DNA from: Corylus avellana
Taxonomy: Eukaryota; Streptophyta; Magnoliopsida; Fagales; Betulaceae
Assembly (NCBI RefSeq): GCF_901000735.1
Contig: NC_081548.1
Location: 9,860,711 to 9,924,710, forward strand
Length of the DNA: 64,000 bases
Direction of reading: 5' to 3'
Below are positions 1 through 12,200 of this stretch, one piece after another. Below the pieces are notes generated by a model. It was not told the origin of the DNA. It made no database searches and was given only the letters and a program-made list of their open reading frames with translations. How positions within the stretch are numbered: position 1 is the stretch's first letter; every line of letters starts with the position of its first letter. The translations under genes and the position numbers were made by a program.

Positions 1-446
1 TAAGGATTGACAAATTGAGAGCCCTTTCTTGATTCTAGGGGTGGTAGTGCATGATCGTTCTTAGTTGGTGGAGTGATTTGTCTGGTTAATTCTGTAAACG
101 AATGAAACCTCACCTTGTTAACTAGCTATGCAGAAATGATCCTATGCGACCAATTTCTTAGAAGGACTATGGCATTTTAGGCCACGAAAGTTTGAGGCAA
201 TATCATGTCTATGATGCCCTTAGATGTTTTGGGTTACACGCACACTACACTGATGTATTCAACGAGTTTATAGTCTTGACCAACAGGCCTGGGTAATCTA
301 TGAAATTTCATTATGATGAGGATATATCATTGCAATTATTGGTCTTCAATGAGGAATTCCTATTAACTGAGAGTCATCAACTCGCGTTGACTACATCCAT
401 GCCCTTTGAACACATTGCCAATTGTTCCTACTGATTAAATAGCCTC
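1..446 (+). pseudogene. Degenerate 18S rRNA gene fragment (3' part)
   Basis: The stretch follows the 3' third of plant 18S rRNA: AGGATTGACA, GAGAGCCCTTTCTTGATTCT, TTAGTTGGTGGAGTGATTTG, GACTATGGCATTTTAGGCCA, AAGTTTGAGGCAAT, CACTACACTGATGTATTCAA, GGTCTTCAATGAGGAATTCC and TCAACTCGCGTTGACTAC are all recognisable in order. It starts at or before the window edge and stops inside the universal decoding-site region around 446, where a TGTAATACCC LTR-like start follows. Most differences from a functional gene are C-to-T or G-to-A, as expected from deamination of methylated cytosines. It is therefore a dispersed, silent rDNA piece and not a working rRNA gene. The percent identity was not computed. Confidence 0.9.
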
Positions 447-448
447 GT

Positions 449-690
449 TGTAATACCCGGAAATAATAATATAAGATAAATAGTAAATTATATGTTTTAA
501 CCACATTCTATAAAAATCAAAACTCGTAATTTGATATTAACATTTAAAAATCAATCCGAAAAATACCATAGACCAATTGTCCTAAACTAAATATTTATAT
601 TTTCAAAAAAACTCTAGTTGAACGTTCAAAGCTCTTCTCGAACGTCCGATGCAAACCCTAGGGACTATTGGTTCAACAGTACACCGATTG
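449..690 (+). mobile_element. Gypsy-like LTR 5' fragment
   Basis: Begins TGTAATACCCGG, a form typical of Ty3/gypsy chromovirus LTR starts (TGTAACRCCC). It contains GAACGTTC and GAACGTCC words, as does the fragment starting at 4086, in the same orientation. It abuts the 18S fragment at its left and another TGTAACATC start at 691. No coding sequence is visible. Family assignment rests on the terminal motif and the shared internal words only. Confidence 0.4.
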
Positions 691-2229
691 TAACATCTGA
701 CTTATAAAATTACATAAATCGTGACATTACTACTTAACATTATCGGAATTTATAAATTTTACAGTGAAAAAATGCCATTTTTTTTTAACCTAAAGGTGCA
801 CCTCATATAACACAAAGAGCTTATTTATAAACATCTAAGTTATATAGGTACTTACAATGTTCTTCCATAGTGATAGGTAAATAATTATAGGCCATAAGAA
901 AAGTGCCACAAATAACACATAGTGATTACAGCAAAAGTTCAAAATAACTTATACTTAACAAAAGTTAGACTAAACAAAATTAGTCTAATACAAAATGGAG
1001 GCGATAATATAGCCTCATCCATAATATCCTAAAGGGGCATATGCATCCCCTAAGATCTTGCCCTGCATTATAATATATACAATTGTGGGTACCATAATTG
1101 CACAAAAAAAAAAACTCTACTCATCATCATTATAACAACTATGATTGGTTTCTTTTTAAAAGCACAGTTGATAAAATAAGCACCGAAGAATTGCTTAATA
1201 GTACATAATTAAAACTATGTTTTCTTTTTCTTGGTATTTTCTTTTATTATGCATAACTTTCGTTGTAAATATAAATACATGTGAAGCAAGAGAATAATCA
1301 CAAGGTATCAATAACTTCATAAATCTCATGTAATGCAATTTCTCATTTTTACGTCACTCTCTTGCCCTCTGGGAACTTATTCTCCCGCTTACGGCTAAAG
1401 GGGCCTTACTCCCCAGTGCCTTATGCCTTACCGTTTAAATTCTCACTTGTTTTTCAGCATTGGGTTCTTATTCCAACAGTCTGAAAGCTTATCTTATTCT
1501 TAATTTAACAACCTTGGGGCCTTACTCCCTGAACTAGGGCCTTACTCCCACCTTTATTTAATGTCTTACCATTCCTTTTATACAAATGTATATAGTATGT
1601 CATGATCATGATACATTTCACATTTCATTTCATAAATCATAAAGCATCTTAAAACGTTGAAGACTTATCAAAAGCAAATAACCATACCATCTCATTGAGA
1701 ATAAATATCCATATTAATTCATAAAATAATCAGGCTCAAATTATAAAACAAATTTCACGCTTTTGAAGATAAGTACCAAGTCTCAATAAGTAGTTATACT
1801 TACCTCATTCAATGACTTCTTTGTTTTCTCTTTTGTCTGGAACTTTCAATTTGTTGCCTGCAATGTATTATTATTTTGTTGTTAGTATTGGTTTTTCTTT
1901 TAATTAAAATTTAAAATTACAAACAAACAAAAAAAAAACTAACCCCCTTTCTAAAATTTAAGACACTAAATCCTTTTTTAAAGATTTATACCCTTTAATT
2001 TTTCTCTTTACTAAAAGTTTATACATTTAATTTTTTGTTCTTTTCCTTTTCTTTTTTTTCTTCTCTCTCTCTCTCCCCTCTCACGATCCTCTCTTCTTCT
2101 TCACTTTTTCCCCCTTTTCCCCTTTCACAATTCTCTCTTCTCAACCCATTACTCTCTCTCCAATAAATCATACTCATTCAATTAATCACCCAAGTGAAGA
2201 TCAACCCAAAATCAAAACTCAAGACAAAG
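691..2229. mobile_element. Probable LTR-retrotransposon remnant, AT-rich
   Basis: Starts TGTAACATCTGAC and continues as AT-rich non-coding DNA. The phrase GGGCCTTACTCCC occurs three times (about 1398-1550), a repeated motif of the kind found in long gypsy LTRs. A T/C-rich tract (2038-2160) follows. No open frame or second LTR was found, so the class is a guess. Confidence 0.3.
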
Positions 2230-2315
2230 TTTTAATGTAAAGAAGAATTTCATCTTTGTTCAATGAGCCCACTTTTAATGTAAAGAAGAGTTTTACCTTT
2301 GTTCAATGATCCCAC
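2230..2315. repeat. 43-bp tandem duplication
   Basis: Two adjacent copies (2230-2272 and 2273-2315) of a unit starting TTTTAATGTAAAGAAGA and ending CCCAC, differing at a few positions. It lies in an otherwise featureless stretch. Confidence 0.75.
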
Positions 2316-2590
2316 TTTCTCCATGTTTGTCTCGCTCTTAATAGAAACAAAACAAAAAGAGGAAATTTTGTTCAGAGTTCTTGTAGCAAAACCAAGAAAG
2401 ATGTTTTTTGAAAAGAAAGAAAGAACTTGGTCTTATATAGACAACCGAGGGGAAAAGGAAGACAATTTTATCTTTTGATTTTGATTTTGATTTTGGTCAG
2501 CAGCAAAATCAACTCTATTTTCGAATTTATTACTCCTCTGATGCAGCATTTATGACAAAGATTTTCATTAAAGGAAAAGATAAGGTGCTA

Positions 2591-3014
2591 CGGGAAAAAG
2601 GGAAAATGAGTTATAAAAATCGTGATGTTTTTTCCAAAAGTCTTTGGCCTCTGATACTGCATTTAAGAAAATGAGATTTTTATTGTAGGGGAAGATAAGG
2701 TGCAAAGAAAGAACAAAAAGCTTTTATTTTCTCTCTTTATGTATATATGAAAAATGCTAGGAGCTCTTATGATGTTCTCATGTCCTAAACATGACATTCC
2801 GGGAAAAGGAGAAAATGAGTTATAAAAGTCGTGATACTTTTTTCACAAGTCTTTGGCCTCTGATATTGCATTTAAGGAAAATAGATTTTTATTGCAGGGG
2901 AAGATAAGGTGCGAAGAAAGAACAAAAAGCTTTATTTTTCTCTCTTTTTATATATATATATATATGAAAAATGCTAGGTGTTCTTTTGTTGTTCTCATGT
3001 CCTAAACATGACAT
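2591..3014. repeat. About 210-bp tandem duplication
   Basis: Unit 1 (2591-2800) and unit 2 (2801-3014) align along their length. Shared landmarks are CGGGAAAA at the start, CAAAAGTCTTTGGCCTCTGA or a near variant, GGGGAAGATAAGGTGC, GAAAAATGCTAGG, and CATGTCCTAAACATGACATT at the end. Differences are scattered substitutions plus a longer TA tract in unit 2. 3015-3544 downstream is T-rich, non-coding, with nothing recognised. Confidence 0.8.
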
Positions 3015-3544
3015 TCAACATACAAAGTTACTTTACTAACTTCAAGGTTTAGCACAGAAGGCTTAATAAATGGCCTCTATGCTATTGCTTTACCAAATTT
3101 CAATGTTATTCTTTTTCTTTTTTTTCTTTTTTTCTTTTATCTATTTTTTTTTTTTATAAAAAAAAAAATAGTAATCAAGTTGGCATGAAAACTGACTAAA
3201 AGTTATGTTTGTGTTGAGCCTTCACATCTAACAATAGCTACTATCTTCACGTCCACTACTTGTAGACCAAGGACCCAAGGGAGGAAGGGACGGAGGGTTG
3301 AGAGGGGTCAAATGCCCTCCTTAACTCTTAAAAATTTCTCTTTTCCCTTGTAAATTTTTTCTAGATGTCCTAGTTGCCCACCCTCTTTCACTCATCAGGG
3401 GGCAAAATGTTTTTTAAGAGGACCGACTGGTCGTGATTCATGACTCGCACTGAAATGACATTCTTTTTGTCACAGTTTCACGCGTTTTTTCTTACACCCT
3501 AAATGAAGGTTGAAGAAGAGAATGTTGAAAACGATGATGAAAAA

Positions 3545-4085
3545 CCTATATAAGACTCCAAATGACACTTAGAATGGGGTTAAATAGGTGTATGCAAATA
3601 ATACACAATACGCGGAATTAAAAATTAAATAATCACAACTAACTATTCACCAAAATATGTAAAACAATAAATCAAAGAGACAAATATTTTGGTGACAAAG
3701 AGGAAGGAAACCTTTTAGAAAACTCTCTAAAAGTAAAATCTCTACAAGGCAGTCAAACTTAGGAAATCAATCCACTATAAAAGAATAAAAATTACAAGAA
3801 GCTCACACTTTCAAAACCTTTGTAGTTGACACTCCTTTACATATAACAAGCGACCAACTTAACTTCTACCGCAGTAGCTCTTTCCAGAACCTTTAGAACA
3901 ATCTTTCTACTTGATCTCCTTTGTAACTTTACCGGAACTCTGGTTGTTTATAATTTGTGATGAAGGCATAAACTTTAACTCTAAGAGAGAGACTACCCCT
4001 AATGCTCAATATCGTAAACATATGGAATTCTTATGCGTAATTCGTTACAATTTCGTGCATAACAGCTCTTTATATATAGACTACG
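3545..4085 (-). mobile_element. LTR remnant, family C (minus copy)
   Basis: Reverse-complement relative of the LTR at about 20440-21440. Shared landmarks on the minus strand are the AGAGAGA / AGAGTTAAAG block, TCTAAAGGTTC, ACTGCGGTAG, AGAGAGTT near TTTTCT, and an end at ACCTATTTAACCCC-ATTCTA. No internal coding region is attached, so it is a solo or truncated LTR. The outer ends are approximate. Confidence 0.6.
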
Positions 4086-6780
4086 TGTAATACCCTGACA
4101 AAAGACCAATTTTAAAAGACTAATAATTTACTATAAAGCGATAAAACATTTTCATAAAACATAGTTTTATAATCCCAAAACCTAAACACTTTATGAGTAA
4201 ACCCAAATCCCTTGAGATTTTCCAAAATTCCCCAAACCATACTCTTTGACCGAACGTTCGCTAGGGGGACTATCCGAGCGTTCGCCCTTAACCTAAGTAC
4301 CAGCGTTCGCTTAGGGGACCACCGCGAGTGTTCGTTGACTAGTCTTTGAACCATTGGGTAACACCCAAATGTACACTTGAACCCTTTAATTCATTGTGTG
4401 ATAATGCCTAAGCGTTTGCCCAAATAGTACCCAAACATTCGCTAACACTCTGAAAATTAATTTTAACCTATTATCTACCTTTTGATAAGATAACACGCCC
4501 CAAGCCCCTATGTAAACCCTTCCCTTCAACTAGGTCTGTAAACGAGCTGAGCTCGGGCGAGCCAGGGCTGTCTAAGCTCGGCTCATTTAAAAATTTCACT
4601 AGCTCGAGCTGAGCTCATGCTGAGCTTCGAAATTTAAGCTTGGCTCGGCTCACCAAGGAAAATTCCTTGTGTGAGCCGAGCTTGAGCTCGCCTAGTAGCC
4701 AAGTCGAGTCAGGCGAGCCAAGCCAAGCTGGCTTAACTAATGCAACTTAAATGACTCATCTTCCCATTGAGACAAATTAAATTAAATTTAATATTAATAA
4801 TATATTAGTAAAAACATTTTACTTTTCAACCAACAAATTGAGGGCAACTTTGATAATAAAAAAAAAAAAAACGTTTATTATATATACAAATTATCTAACA
4901 TTTTTTTTTTAATTTTTTAATTTTATATATATATTAACCAATTAGCTCTCTCTATATATATAACTATAAATAGTTATACATTAAATGACTAAATTATTAA
5001 TATTTTAACTATATATATTTAGTATTTATGCTACATACTATATAAGCATAAATACTATTTATAATATATAAACTATTTAATAAGTTATATATAGACACAC
5101 ACACACACACACACAAATCATGCTAATAAGCAAGTCGAGCCCCTATAGTTTCGTGGTCACGAACGACTCATTTAATAATCGAGTCGGGCACAAGCCGAGT
5201 TTTATCGAGCCGATCCCGAGTGAGCTCACGGGTAGCTTTGTTCGTTTACAACCCTACCTTCAACCCTCAGGCACTCCTCACACTATAAAACCCTAACCTA
5301 GAGTGTGGAGTGATTTTGGATGAGAAGGAGGAAGCTTTGGTGGTCTTGCTATCTTCTAAGGTATTTTCTTGCCCATTCCCATAACCTTCATGTTGTTCTT
5401 ACTGTTTTTCTTAAGTATTACAAGTTTTAAAGGTACCTTGACAAGTTCTTATACCAATCTTCTTACAAAGGCCGAGCATGTTTTCAAGAGTTTTTGACCC
5501 GCCTTTTATTGCTTCAAGTTTGCATGTTAGCATGATATATTACTTTGCATGTGTCCATTAGGAGCCTAGGATGAGATGTACAACACCCTGGAAGCATATG
5601 ACCTTATTTGGACTTTTGGCCAAAAGTTTTTACTCTGGTGAAACGTTCACCCCGAGGCCAAGCTTTCGCCCAAAGAGCATGACACACGCCCAGAAATCCG
5701 AATGTGCGAGCTTAGGGTTCGACGATCTCTTTCGTTAGATAGGACTTATTGTGTCTCTCGAGGAGTTCTATAATGTTACATATAACGATGTATCATATTT
5801 TGTTATATCAGGGATTTATAATGTTGGAGGACTCGAGCGATCGCACGAGATAAGTAAACACTTACGACTGTTTTTCTTAAAAACATGCGATATGTCAACT
5901 AATTGAGCACGCGTATGCTATAAGCATGCCTATATTTTTGTATAACTTAGTAACTGCCTTAATAATTAATTAATAAGATGTATCGTATGACATGGTACAT
6001 TGGTACGTGCAATATAATGGCCGTGGGCTTATTATATAAACTTAATTCTATGGTCAAAACATGTGTATGGATGTGATATGTGGGCCTTAGATCCAATAGT
6101 TATTTCGTGATCGGCTCAACCTTAATTGGTGGGTCACTACAGGACATACATCATTAGTAGCATGGGCCACCCGAGGTCAAACTTAGTCGAGCTGTTAGTG
6201 TTATGGACGATAGCGTACAAAGGTCAGGGCATTAGCATTGTATTACAGGTCCCTCGAGATAGCACCAACCTTCCTGAGAAGGGATAATATCTCGGGTAGA
6301 CCATAGATGATAGTTATGACGTATTAAAACATTAGTTTTTAGCATTAAAACCCTTAGGTGATTGCCGCTGGAAATACACCAATTCCTTCAACAAAACAAT
6401 ATTTTTATGGTGTATTAATAGAGACAACACCTCTTTCAAACCTTTGTCAAATTACACATTTATTTTTACTCAATAAAAACTGGCTCATGTTGTACCAAAC
6501 TGTTAGATTTACTTATTAAGTCTTTAAACTTATGTGGTTATTACATCTTGTAGGAAACCTCTTCCTAAGAAGAGAAGAGTGGCTAGGTTGCCACTAAGGA
6601 ATTGCTTAAGATAGAGACCTTCATATTGTTACCAGGTTTGATCGGCTTATTATTTCTTTTAGTTGCTCAATGTCTATGTTTCGAGGATAATATACGTTTC
6701 CTTTATGGTTATTAGAATTCTCTCAAATTTATTTCACATTTCTATGCATTAACTTTCATGTTCACTTAGATAGGCGGCTT
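4086..6780 (+). mobile_element. Long gypsy-like LTR region hosting a hAT element
   Basis: Starts TGTAATACCCTG and contains repeated GCGTTCGC / GAACGTTCGC words (4250-4340), then at 5280-6780 low-complexity-free non-coding DNA in the style of a multi-kilobase chromovirus LTR. The hAT-like element at 4531-5256 is nested inside. No open reading frame of interest was found. The right limit is simply the start of the Cassandra element. The assignment is inferred from the start motif and length. Confidence 0.35.
4531..5256. mobile_element. Non-autonomous hAT-like DNA transposon
   Basis: The 726-bp element has terminal inverted repeats TAGGTCTGTAAACG (left) and TAGGGTTGTAAACG (reverse complement of the right end), matching at 12 of 14 positions. 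It is flanked by a perfect 8-bp duplication, CCTTCAAC, at 4523-4530 and 5257-5264. An 8-bp target duplication with TA(G)GG-type ends is the hAT signature. Both subterminal regions (about 4545-4735 and 5130-5235) are dense in GAGCTCG, GCTCGGCTC and GCCGAGC words, the usual form of hAT transposase-binding repeats. The core is AT-rich with an (AC)n tract at 5093-5115. There is no transposase, so movement would need a partner in trans. Confidence 0.88.
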
Positions 6781-6866
6781 ATGTGACGTCCCACATCCCC
6801 TAGGTATGGAGATGGAGATGTGCCTATATGTATACTTACACCCTTAATGACAACAACGCGTTTTAA

Positions 6867-6977
6867 AGTCGTGATGATCATAATCTAATCAAAACTCCGC
6901 AGTTAAGTGAGGTTATGAGAGAGTAGTACCAAAATGAGTGACATCTTGGGAAGTCTGGTTCGGGAGAGCCAAAAGCG
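6867..6977 (+). repeat. 5S rRNA-like domain in 5' LTR of Cassandra
   Basis: Recognisable 5S blocks are AAAACTCCGCAGTTAAG, GAGAGTAGTACC and CTTGGGAAGTC. The C-box equivalent has decayed to AAAATGAGTGACAT, so the internal Pol III promoter is probably non-functional in this copy. Confidence 0.85.
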
Positions 6978-7244
6978 GACACTATTGTGTGTTATTTGGG
7001 GTGGGGCGTTACAAATGGTATTAGAGCCACTGTCTAGTCTGAGATGGAAGAGTGTGCACAAGCACATGGGGTTGCTAGCGAGCACTCGCTGGAATGCAAA
7101 AAATGGGCTAATCCTATGAGGGTCGTTAGCGAGGACGCTGGGTCCTAAGAGGGGGTGATTGTGACGTCCCACATCCCCTTGGTATAAAAATGTTGATGTA
7201 CATATATGTATACGTATACCCTTAATGACAATAACACATTTTAA

Positions 7245-7355
7245 CGATGTGATGGTCATGATCCCATCAAAACTCTCTAATTAAGCGAGCTTATGTGAGA
7301 GTAGTACTAGGATGGGTGACCTCTTGGGAAGTCTGGTTCGGGAGAACCAAAAGCG
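7245..7355 (+). repeat. 5S rRNA-like domain in 3' LTR of Cassandra
   Basis: Blocks ATCCCATCAAAACTC, TTAAGCGAGCTTATG, GAGAGTAGTACTAGG and ATGGGTGACCTCTTGGGAAG match plant 5S closely. The C-box region is near consensus, unlike in the 5' LTR. It is embedded in the LTR and is not a 5S gene. Confidence 0.87.
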
Positions 7356-7479
7356 GACAATATTGTGTGTAATTTGGGGTGGGGCGTTACAATTTCCCAG
7401 TTAGCTATCAGTTAGTCATATTGGAAAAATTGCCAGTAACCTTATAAGACTGGTCAATGCTAGATTTAGAGGCGTTATA

Positions 7480-7880
7480 TTACAAGAAAATATAGTACTA
7501 GTTAAAATGGGAAGAAAACCTAGTACTAGTTGAAATATAATTTGTCCAGATTTTTGTATTTAGATTTCGAGAAGATTTTGGCATAGCAAACACCCGAATT
7601 ATGAGACTCTTATTTCACAAAGCTTTGTAAAATTTTGAGTTAGCTTTCTAATGTCGCTAGTTTCAACTCAATCCAATTTGTGAGCCAAAAGTTATGGTTC
7701 AAATACTCAAACATGTGTAGGATACAAAATTTAATCAAATCCGATTTTAACTATAATTAAAGAATTCTTATTTGCTCATTTTCTAGATTTGATTAAATTT
7801 AACAACATCATATAGGTATTCTATTATGATTGTTTAGATTTAAGCATATCTTCTAGGTCTTCTCTGTATATCTCGTACGT
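7480..7880. mobile_element. LTR fragment, family D (diverged)
   Basis: Shares a collinear run of landmarks with 41690-41960: TTGGCATAG, TTTTGAGTTAGCTTTC-AATG, AAAAGTTA, TTTGATTA, AACA/AACC-ACATCAT, TAGGTCTTCTC. The rest of that LTR is missing here. From 7881 to 8156 nothing else is recognised. Confidence 0.6.
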
Positions 7881-8156
7881 ATCTCGATGGTTCTCATACA
7901 ACATCTCGTATGTATACAGTACAGACAAGATTGCAGATGAATATATTTTTGTCACTGAATTTGACAATTCAAAACCCAACAAATGATAATACACCTCTTC
8001 TAATTTTTGTAAAATGCACCGTTTACAAAAACTATCATTTAACTCATGCAAAACACAATGTTTCACTAATGTTTACAAATTACTCTTTAAAGTTAACACG
8101 GAACCGTCATTTTTTTTCTTCTTCTAATGATTGTTGAAGCTTGCACCGTTGCACAT

Positions 8157-8674
8157 GGATCAGGATCCCCTTCCATTGGAGGGATAATTGGAGTTTCTCC
8201 AATTGTAAATCTTGGTCATTCAATCTCATCCAATGACCTACAAAATGACACGCGTCCCATTAAAATTAAAATAATAAAAAAAATTTAACTTTTAAAAAGA
8301 AAATTAAAATTAAAATAATAAAAAATTAAAATCAATTAATAAAAAAATTGGGGGGACCGGCCACCCCAGTCTAGCCACCCCCAAGAGCCAAATTTTTTAT
8401 TTAGACCCTTGGGGGTGGCAAAGGGCCCTTAGGGGTGGCTCGGCCAACCTTTAACTTTTAAAAAGAAAATTAAAATTAAAATCAATTAATAAAAAGTTAA
8501 AATCAAATAATATAAAAACTAGGATGGCCGTCTTTTTAAAAGTTAAATAATATTTTATTATTTTAATTTAATGAAACACATGTCATTTTCTAGGCCATTG
8601 AATAAGATTGAATGACCAAATTTACAATTGGAGAAACTCCAATTATCCCTCCAATATAAAGGGATCCTTGATCC
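8157..8674. mobile_element. MITE with long terminal inverted repeats
   Basis: The left arm (8157 to about 8255) and right arm (about 8575-8674) are reverse complements over roughly 100 bp, including GGATAATTGGAGTTTCTCCA, AATTGTAAAT and TCATTCAAT with short indels. The centre holds AT-rich DNA plus a GC-rich GGCCACCCC / GGGGTGGC segment (8346-8450). Without a transposase the superfamily is uncertain; the long arms fit Mutator-like MITEs. No clear target duplication was found. Confidence 0.75.
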
Positions 8675-9205
8675 GAAGTAGGTACCTTTGGAAGGGAAAA
8701 AGGTTGGAGAAGTCAACGTCGGTGGCGGGAGGCTTGATGAAATATTGCAGCATAGCATAAATATTTGTGTATTTGGCTCTAGTACTTGATTGGGATTCAA
8801 TTAATTTAGGGTTAAAATCTATTAATTTTTGTAAAATGTAATTTACCCTTTTTTATGGGTTTCCATAAGGTTGGGCACTTTTGTGATTTCAAATTCGAAG
8901 CTTTACTTTTGTTTATTCAGAATTTTTTTTTTTTTTGAGAAATGTGACTAGCTCTTCTCTTCAATCCATACACGTGCAATCAATCCACATCTTACACGGA
9001 ATCCCCCAATAAAAAGGTCTCCCCTTCGCCCACTTTATAACGACATTGTTACCTCATGCATACATGTCTATTTTATTTACGTATAAAGAAAGATATAATA
9101 AATAAAGATAGGCACCACAAGATGCAAAACAGCCCATTGTTTCAACCAAACGATACCGCACCCACAAAGGCTGCAATCAATCCCACGCGACCCCCACAAA
9201 CTCTC

Positions 9206-9213
9206 TATATATA
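9206..9213 (+). promoter_or_regulatory. Putative TATA box of GLB3
   Basis: TATATATA lies 58 bases upstream of the hemoglobin ATG, leaving room for a 5'UTR of about 30 nt. Position and sequence fit a plant core promoter; the transcription start was not observed. Confidence 0.55.
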
Positions 9214-9270
9214 CACCCAACAGTCTCGCGAATCTAGTACCCCCATTGGCTATAACGGACACCAAACAAA

Positions 9271-12200
9271 ATGCAGGCGCTACAAGCCAAGGCCTCGGAG
9301 TGGAGCGGAGTCAAGCAAGATGACGCCTTTGCCATTGACGACACCAATCTGTTCCAGAAACTTGGCCTCCAGACCTTCATCAACCTCTCCACCAATTTCT
9401 ACACCAGGTACTTCAAATTTACAGCTTTTTGTTTCTGGGTTTTTTTTTTGTTTTTTTTTTAACTGTTTTAGTTTACTAGCTTTCGAGTGTAATGAATAGT
9501 AGTAATTTTCTTTGTCTTTGTTTTTTACCTAAAGGGTTTGAAGGGGGGACCGAGTTTTGGGAGAATTTGAGATGTTTAGTTTTGATTTCTCAGCAACCAG
9601 ACGAAGCCTTAATTTGGTGTTCTTTTTTATGTTATTAGCTTTGGTTGAAATGGGTTGTGTTTGATGTTTTTGGTGGGTGAAAAACAGGGTATATGATGAT
9701 GAGGAAGAATGGTTCCGGTCAATTTTTGCGAATTCCAAGAAAGAGGACGCGATTCAAAATCAGTACGAGTTTTTCGTGCAGAGAATGGGAGGCCCTTCTC
9801 TCTACTCTCAGAGAAGAGGTTAGCTTTCTTTGCCTCGTTTAACTTTCTGCTTATTCCTTCATATTGATGCTTCTATTTCTATAGGATCGTTAAATTTTCT
9901 TCATTTTTTGTTGTTTCTACCATAATCCATACCCCAGTTGCTCATACCATGGTTTTCTACCTCCCACCCAAGATAAGGTGTCCTGGTTCTGTTTTTCAGA
10001 AGAACGAGGGTAGTTAGCAAAATATCATATATTTTCACCTTTGGAAACTTAGACAATTTTTGGTTTTTTAGCCTTTAAAAGTAAAACCAGATATTTAAAT
10101 TGGGATGTAGGATTAGGAAAGAGTTTTTTTGAGTCTTAAGAGTGTGTTTCAGAGCAAATCAATATCCCCATACATTTTCTACTGTAATTCCATGTTGAAG
10201 TTCTTTAAATCCTAGCAACTATTTTCAAAGTGAATGATTCATATTTTCTCACTTGAACATTTATCACTAAGAGAAATATAATGAAGATCTTCTGAAGATG
10301 ATAAATGTTTAAGTAATAAACTCTGAAACAGTCAATATAAAAATAATGGTTATTGTTTTAAGAATTACATGATTCAATTTAAAAATAATGGTTATTATTT
10401 TGAGAACTGCATGCTAGAGTTATTCCAATAATGATCTGATGATTATACCCATTTAGATTGCTTCTAATAATGGCTAAACAATATTTTGATTGGTAATAAC
10501 TAGAATCAGTAGGATAGTAATGGGGTAAAGTTTGATATTGTCGAAGTTTAGTTTTTAAGAATAATCCCTTTTTATTGTAATTTTTCTGAATATTTGGATT
10601 TTTGTTCTTCTTTTTCTCCTAAATAGGGGGTTTGTCTTTTATACCTCCTCTGTAATAGGGCTGCAGCCCTCTGTTCTTTTAATGAGATTGATTTGCTTAT
10701 AAAAAAAAAATTGTAATGCTTTGTTCTACACATATGGGGTTAGGTTGGCTTTGTGGATCCCTTTTTCACTAGTGATTTGTGTTGAGTAATCTAGTTCTGT
10801 TATGTCATGGATCATTGTGCTTTAGGCTTTGTAGCTCTGGCCCATGTATATCTGGATTTCCTATACTTCATTCAATTATAATTACTGTCAGAAACAATGT
10901 TGAAAATTGGATAACACCTGTCTTCCGACCTTTAGGATGAACACAAAATTTCATTTTTATCCCAAAAGGCGTCTGGAGAAATTATTTCGCCTTACTGTCA
11001 AGCATATTTGCACATGGCAAAATGACTTTCTGATTATTGAAAAAAATCTGAAGCATACAGAAGTCACAACCATCAAAGAAAAAAAAAAGTGTGCTCAGCT
11101 CTATTCACCATCAATGGTTATTCTTCTCTAATTTGGTTCCAAAGAACACCCTAAATCCTAGTGTTCTTCTAATCTCATCTTGTCACTCCATTATTCTTGC
11201 ATACTTTCACGTCTCAACCTTTTGGTGTATAACATAGATATGCGTAAGGCAATTGCTCTATGAAGATAGTATCTATATGCTATGTAACAAATTGAAATGG
11301 GAAGAAAGCTGGGGAAGGAATGGAGCTACTGATTCTCCATGGCTCATTCCTCTTGCGTTCATTAAATAACAGTGCCAAATTACAAATTTCAAGAAAGGAG
11401 ACAACTCACTAGGACACTTGGCCTTCTTCTAGAGGCCTATTACTTCCTATACTATTAGGACATTACATATTTTTCCCCGAATATTCATATATTTACTATA
11501 ACACTCCCCTCAAGTTGGAGCATATATATCATATAAACCCGAAATAGAGCAAATAAATTCTAATCAGCTACGAGAAAGAGACTTTGTGAACACATCAGCA
11601 AGTTAATCTCTAGATCTCACATTAGGTGTAAAGATATCGCTACTCAATATTTTATCCTGAATGAAATGACAATCAACTTCATTGTGCTTTGTCCTCTCGT
11701 GAAACACTGGATTAGTAGTGATGCACACAACAACCTGATTATCACAACATAGAGGAATAGGTGTAGGAACTGAAAATCCTATCTTCTAAAGGAAATGCTA
11801 TAACCAAATCAATTCACTAGTTCTATGAGGCATAGCCTTTGCACTAGACTGAGCCACGATTGTCTGTTTTTTGCTTTTCCAAGTAATAAGGTTACCTCTC
11901 AGGATTGTACAATTCCTAGTAGTAGATCTTCTCTCGGAAGGGGATTTTGCCCAATCTGCATCAGTAAATTCTTCTATTCGAAGATGTCCTATCTTCCTAC
12001 ATAGAATGCCATGACCAGGAGTTTCTTCAAATACAACATCCCAATGTGAAGTTCTAGGTGCTTCCATGAATTGGTTCACCATACTAACTGCATAAGGGAT
12101 ATCTAGCCTGGTGATAGTAAGATAATTCAATTTTCTAACCAGTCTCTTGTATCTGCTAGGATCACCAAACAACTCCATCATCTTTCAAAAGTTTCTAATT

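Larger units (their letters stand above)
6782..7391 (+). mobile_element. Cassandra TRIM retrotransposon
   Basis: Two 232-bp LTRs (6782-7013 and 7160-7391) both start TGTGACGTCC and end GGGGCGTTACA. A primer-binding site TGGTATTAGAGCC (7016-7028, complementary to the initiator Met-tRNA 3' end) follows the 5' LTR, and a purine tract AAGAGGGGG (7147-7155) precedes the 3' LTR. The internal domain is only 146 bp and non-coding. Each LTR contains 5S rRNA-like sequence, the defining trait of Cassandra. By hand count the LTRs differ at about 35 of 232 positions, so the insertion is old. No clear target duplication remains (GCTTA against ATTTC). Confidence 0.93.

Noticed and set aside
6867..7355. Two tandem 5S rRNA genes
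   Set aside because: Both lie inside LTRs with TG...CA ends, primer site and purine tract, so they are Cassandra domains.
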